From Candidatus Caenarcanales bacterium (GTDB lineage: Bacteria > Cyanobacteriota > Vampirovibrionia > 2-02-FULL-35-15): DNA of 64,000 bases. Every line of letters begins with the position of its first letter. The first letter of the stretch is position 1. Location: NCBI GenBank assembly GCA_020050435.1, contig JAGVKQ010000007.1:124001-188000 (forward strand), in the 5' to 3' direction. The notes beneath the pieces were generated by a model that saw only the letters and a list, made by a program, of their open reading frames with translations, had not been told where the DNA came from and did no database searches. Positions 62,305 through 64,000 of this stretch are shown here, one piece after another. The position numbers and the translations under genes are program-made.

Positions 62305-63843
62305 TCACCATCCATACTTAGTGTAAAAAGTCATTTTATTATTAGGTTTTACCCAATCTGTTAATATTCCATTCTTATTTGGAATTGTTTTACTTCTTAT
62401 ATATCCAGTAGATTCAATAAAAGCTGAAATGCCATTATTTGAAGCAATCACTAATGGTTTTCTATTTTCAATAGCTCTAAAAACACCAAAACTTAAGAAC
62501 TGTTTTTTTATGTAACTATTTGAAAACCAGCTTAAGTCTGAAAGATTAATAAGTATATTAGCTTTTTGAAAAGATAAATTTCTTATAATTTCTGGATACA
62601 TAAGCTCAAAGCATATATTGACCCCAATTTTACCTAAGGTAGAAGGCAATGGTTTTTTAATTTCACCTTTGCTAAACCCCGCCCCAATAGCAGTATCAGC
62701 AAACTTTTTTAGAAAATCTGGCAGGGAATTATAAAAAGGTACATACTCTCCAAATGGTACTAATCTCTGTTTTTCATAATAGTTAATTTTATCATCTGAG
62801 GAATTTTTTATTACTGCACAGTTTGTAATGTTTAGATTTTTATTCTGACAATAACTTCCGCTAAGAAACGTAGCATTTTTTTCACGACAGCTTCTTTCTA
62901 TCCAGGATAATGTTTCCTTATCAGAATTTATTACAGTGGGCAATGATCCTTCTGGGGTTATTATCAATTCAGAATTTATTCCATCTAATAAAGAGCTATA
63001 AGTGTTTCTTGCAAGGCTAATATTTAACCCTTCTCCTCTGGTTGCTTTTATGGGTAAATTCCCTTGAAGCACAGATATTGTTTTTGATTTTTTTGTGTAA
63101 GTTGACTTGTTTGTATTTAATGAAACAATTCCAAAAATAACAGAGCCTAATATTAAAATGGCAATAAATGTGACGCTTCCTATAATTGCTCCAAAGTCTC
63201 CAGGTTTGCTGGGAATAAATCTGTTCCCTATTTTATCTACATGGAAAAACCATGTGAAAAGATTTGCAAGTACAAGGTTAAAATATACGAGAAGAAAACT
63301 TATAGAAAGACTTCCAAAGTACTCTGCAATCTGAATTATATATAAGTTTTTATATTGGCTGTACTCTATTAACGTCCAAGGAAATCCTAATAGGGCTTCC
63401 TGGCTGGATAGTTTATTGAAAATAATCAACCAGAATAAAGTAATAAGAATGTTAGATGAAAATGATTTAAAATTTGAATTCGAAAAGCAGTATTTTAAGA
63501 AAAGAAAAGATAGACCAAATAAAATAAAATAAATTGAATTATATAAAGATGTAATGATTAGTGCAGTAAGAGATATTAAAATGCTTTCACTGTTACTCAT
63601 TCCAAGCCATGTGAGAGGATGCAAAGAAAAAAGCCAATGTAGGTAGTTTAAATTGTATACAAAGCCAAATAAGAAAGCATTAAATATTGCCTCGCCATGG
63701 TTTTCTGTGGTACTTAAGACTATAAAAAGTGGAACAAGCCCAAACCAAGCTATAAACCAAAGTCCGTAATTAGGTGCGCTGAAAGAAAGTAGTAATCCTC
63801 CCAGGCAAATTAAAAGCATTTTTAATAAAGGATGAATGCGCAT
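62305..63843 (-). CDS. lnt: Apolipoprotein N-acyltransferase
   Basis: This inner-membrane enzyme adds the third acyl chain to lipoproteins, as in Gram-negative bacteria. Six to seven hydrophobic helices (residues 1-245) precede a periplasmic nitrilase-like domain. The catalytic triad is visible as Glu in LIITPEGSLP, Lys in YYEKQRLVPFGEYVP or the nearby CQNK, and Cys in VNICFELMYPE. The 512 residues match Lnt. It supports a two-membrane cell with triacylated lipoproteins, alongside LspA. It is divergent from ruvC. Confidence 0.92.
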   Translation of the reverse strand: MRIHPLLKMLLICLGGLLLSFSAPNYGLWFIAWFGLVPLFIVLSTTENHGEAIFNAFLFGFVYNLNYLHWLFSLHPLTWLGMSNSESILISLTALIITSLYNSIYFILFGLSFLFLKYCFSNSNFKSFSSNILITLFWLIIFNKLSSQEALLGFPWTLIEYSQYKNLYIIQIAEYFGSLSISFLLVYFNLVLANLFTWFFHVDKIGNRFIPSKPGDFGAIIGSVTFIAILILGSVIFGIVSLNTNKSTYTKKSKTISVLQGNLPIKATRGEGLNISLARNTYSSLLDGINSELIITPEGSLPTVINSDKETLSWIERSCREKNATFLSGSYCQNKNLNITNCAVIKNSSDDKINYYEKQRLVPFGEYVPFYNSLPDFLKKFADTAIGAGFSKGEIKKPLPSTLGKIGVNICFELMYPEIIRNLSFQKANILINLSDLSWFSNSYIKKQFLSFGVFRAIENRKPLVIASNNGISAFIESTGYIRSKTIPNKNGILTDWVKPNNKMTFYTKYGW

Positions 63844-63913
63844 AATTACATTTTATGTAAGCAATGAATATCAAGCAAGGAAGATGACAGAATAATATGT
63901 TTCAATTATCTAT

Positions 63914-64000
63914 GTGAAGCATAAAAGATCAAAGGATACTGAAATTATTCTTGGTATAGATCCAGGAAGTACAATTATAGGCTATGGCGTAATAGGGATA
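63914..64000 (+). CDS. ruvC: Holliday junction resolvase RuvC, 5' fragment
   Basis: GTG at 63914 opens a frame encoding MKHKRSKDTEIILGIDPGS followed by TIIGYGVIGI, the N-terminal strand of RuvC with the first catalytic Asp in GIDPGS. Upstream ATG codons are out of frame or followed by a stop. The gene runs off the right edge with 29 codons visible. The identification is by this strand only. Confidence 0.8.
   Translation, partial: MKHKRSKDTEIILGIDPGSTIIGYGVIGI

Overview
The window is AT-rich, densely coded, bacterial chromosomal DNA. The cell is diderm and LPS-bearing: it has LpxA, an Lnt apolipoprotein N-acyltransferase, an outer-membrane-barrel type protein and many signal peptides. It appears to be a respiring heterotroph, with NDH-1 subunits in the order H-I-J-K and both electron transfer flavoprotein subunits. 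It also has ClpC, IspH (MEP pathway), LeuCD, FolP and a class II photolyase. Many secreted proteins are of unknown family, and palindromic repeats ending in GTAGAGACG/CGTCTCTAC resemble repeats I recall from cyanobacteria. This makes a non-photosynthetic relative of Cyanobacteria (Melainabacteria/Vampirovibrionia-like) my best guess. That is inference, held with low to moderate confidence.

Layout. 1-2.7 kb: murJ (cut by the left edge), a YqeG-type phosphatase and a divergent arginase-family protein. 2.8-9.1 kb: methionine salvage genes mtnD, mtnB, mtnX and mtnW (a RuBisCO-like enolase) interleaved with unknown and exported proteins. 9.2-17.4 kb: a secreted EEP-fold hydrolase, leuD and leuC separated by a secreted Kazal-type inhibitor, a patatin-like lipase and unknown proteins. 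17.4-23.6 kb: lpxA-lspA-rluD, membrane and exported unknowns, ligA, a heptad-repeat hairpin and tRNA-Pro(TGG). 24.4-28.8 kb: an accessory island with a decayed cupin gene, a PD-(D/E)XK-like nuclease divergent from a zinc-ribbon/HEPN-like protein, and a Fic protein whose promoter is flanked by three copies of a 19-bp repeat. 28.8-41.2 kb: acetyltransferase, PH-like membrane protein, low-complexity secreted proteins, CDP-alcohol phosphatidyltransferase, an overlapping prenyl synthase-peroxiredoxin-photolyase operon, a caspase-like protease, ispH and glycine-zipper proteins.

41.4-48.2 kb is the most distinctive block: a large exported barrel-like protein with two C-terminal carboxypeptidase-regulatory-like domains, four tandem related beta-rich secreted proteins and a PapD-like chaperone. 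I read it as a divergent chaperone-usher-like surface fibre system. 48.2-64 kb is mostly housekeeping: NUDIX enzymes, nuoHIJK, an SCP2 protein, clpC, folP, etfA/etfB, nnrD, a DUF192 protein, lnt and the start of ruvC.

A cross-cutting feature is the number of short palindromic elements. At least eight sites belong to one family, and five of them lie in frame inside genes (arginase, a hypothetical gene, ligA, and folP twice). A different mobile palindrome lies in frame inside mtnB, whose start appears to be a non-canonical ATT codon.
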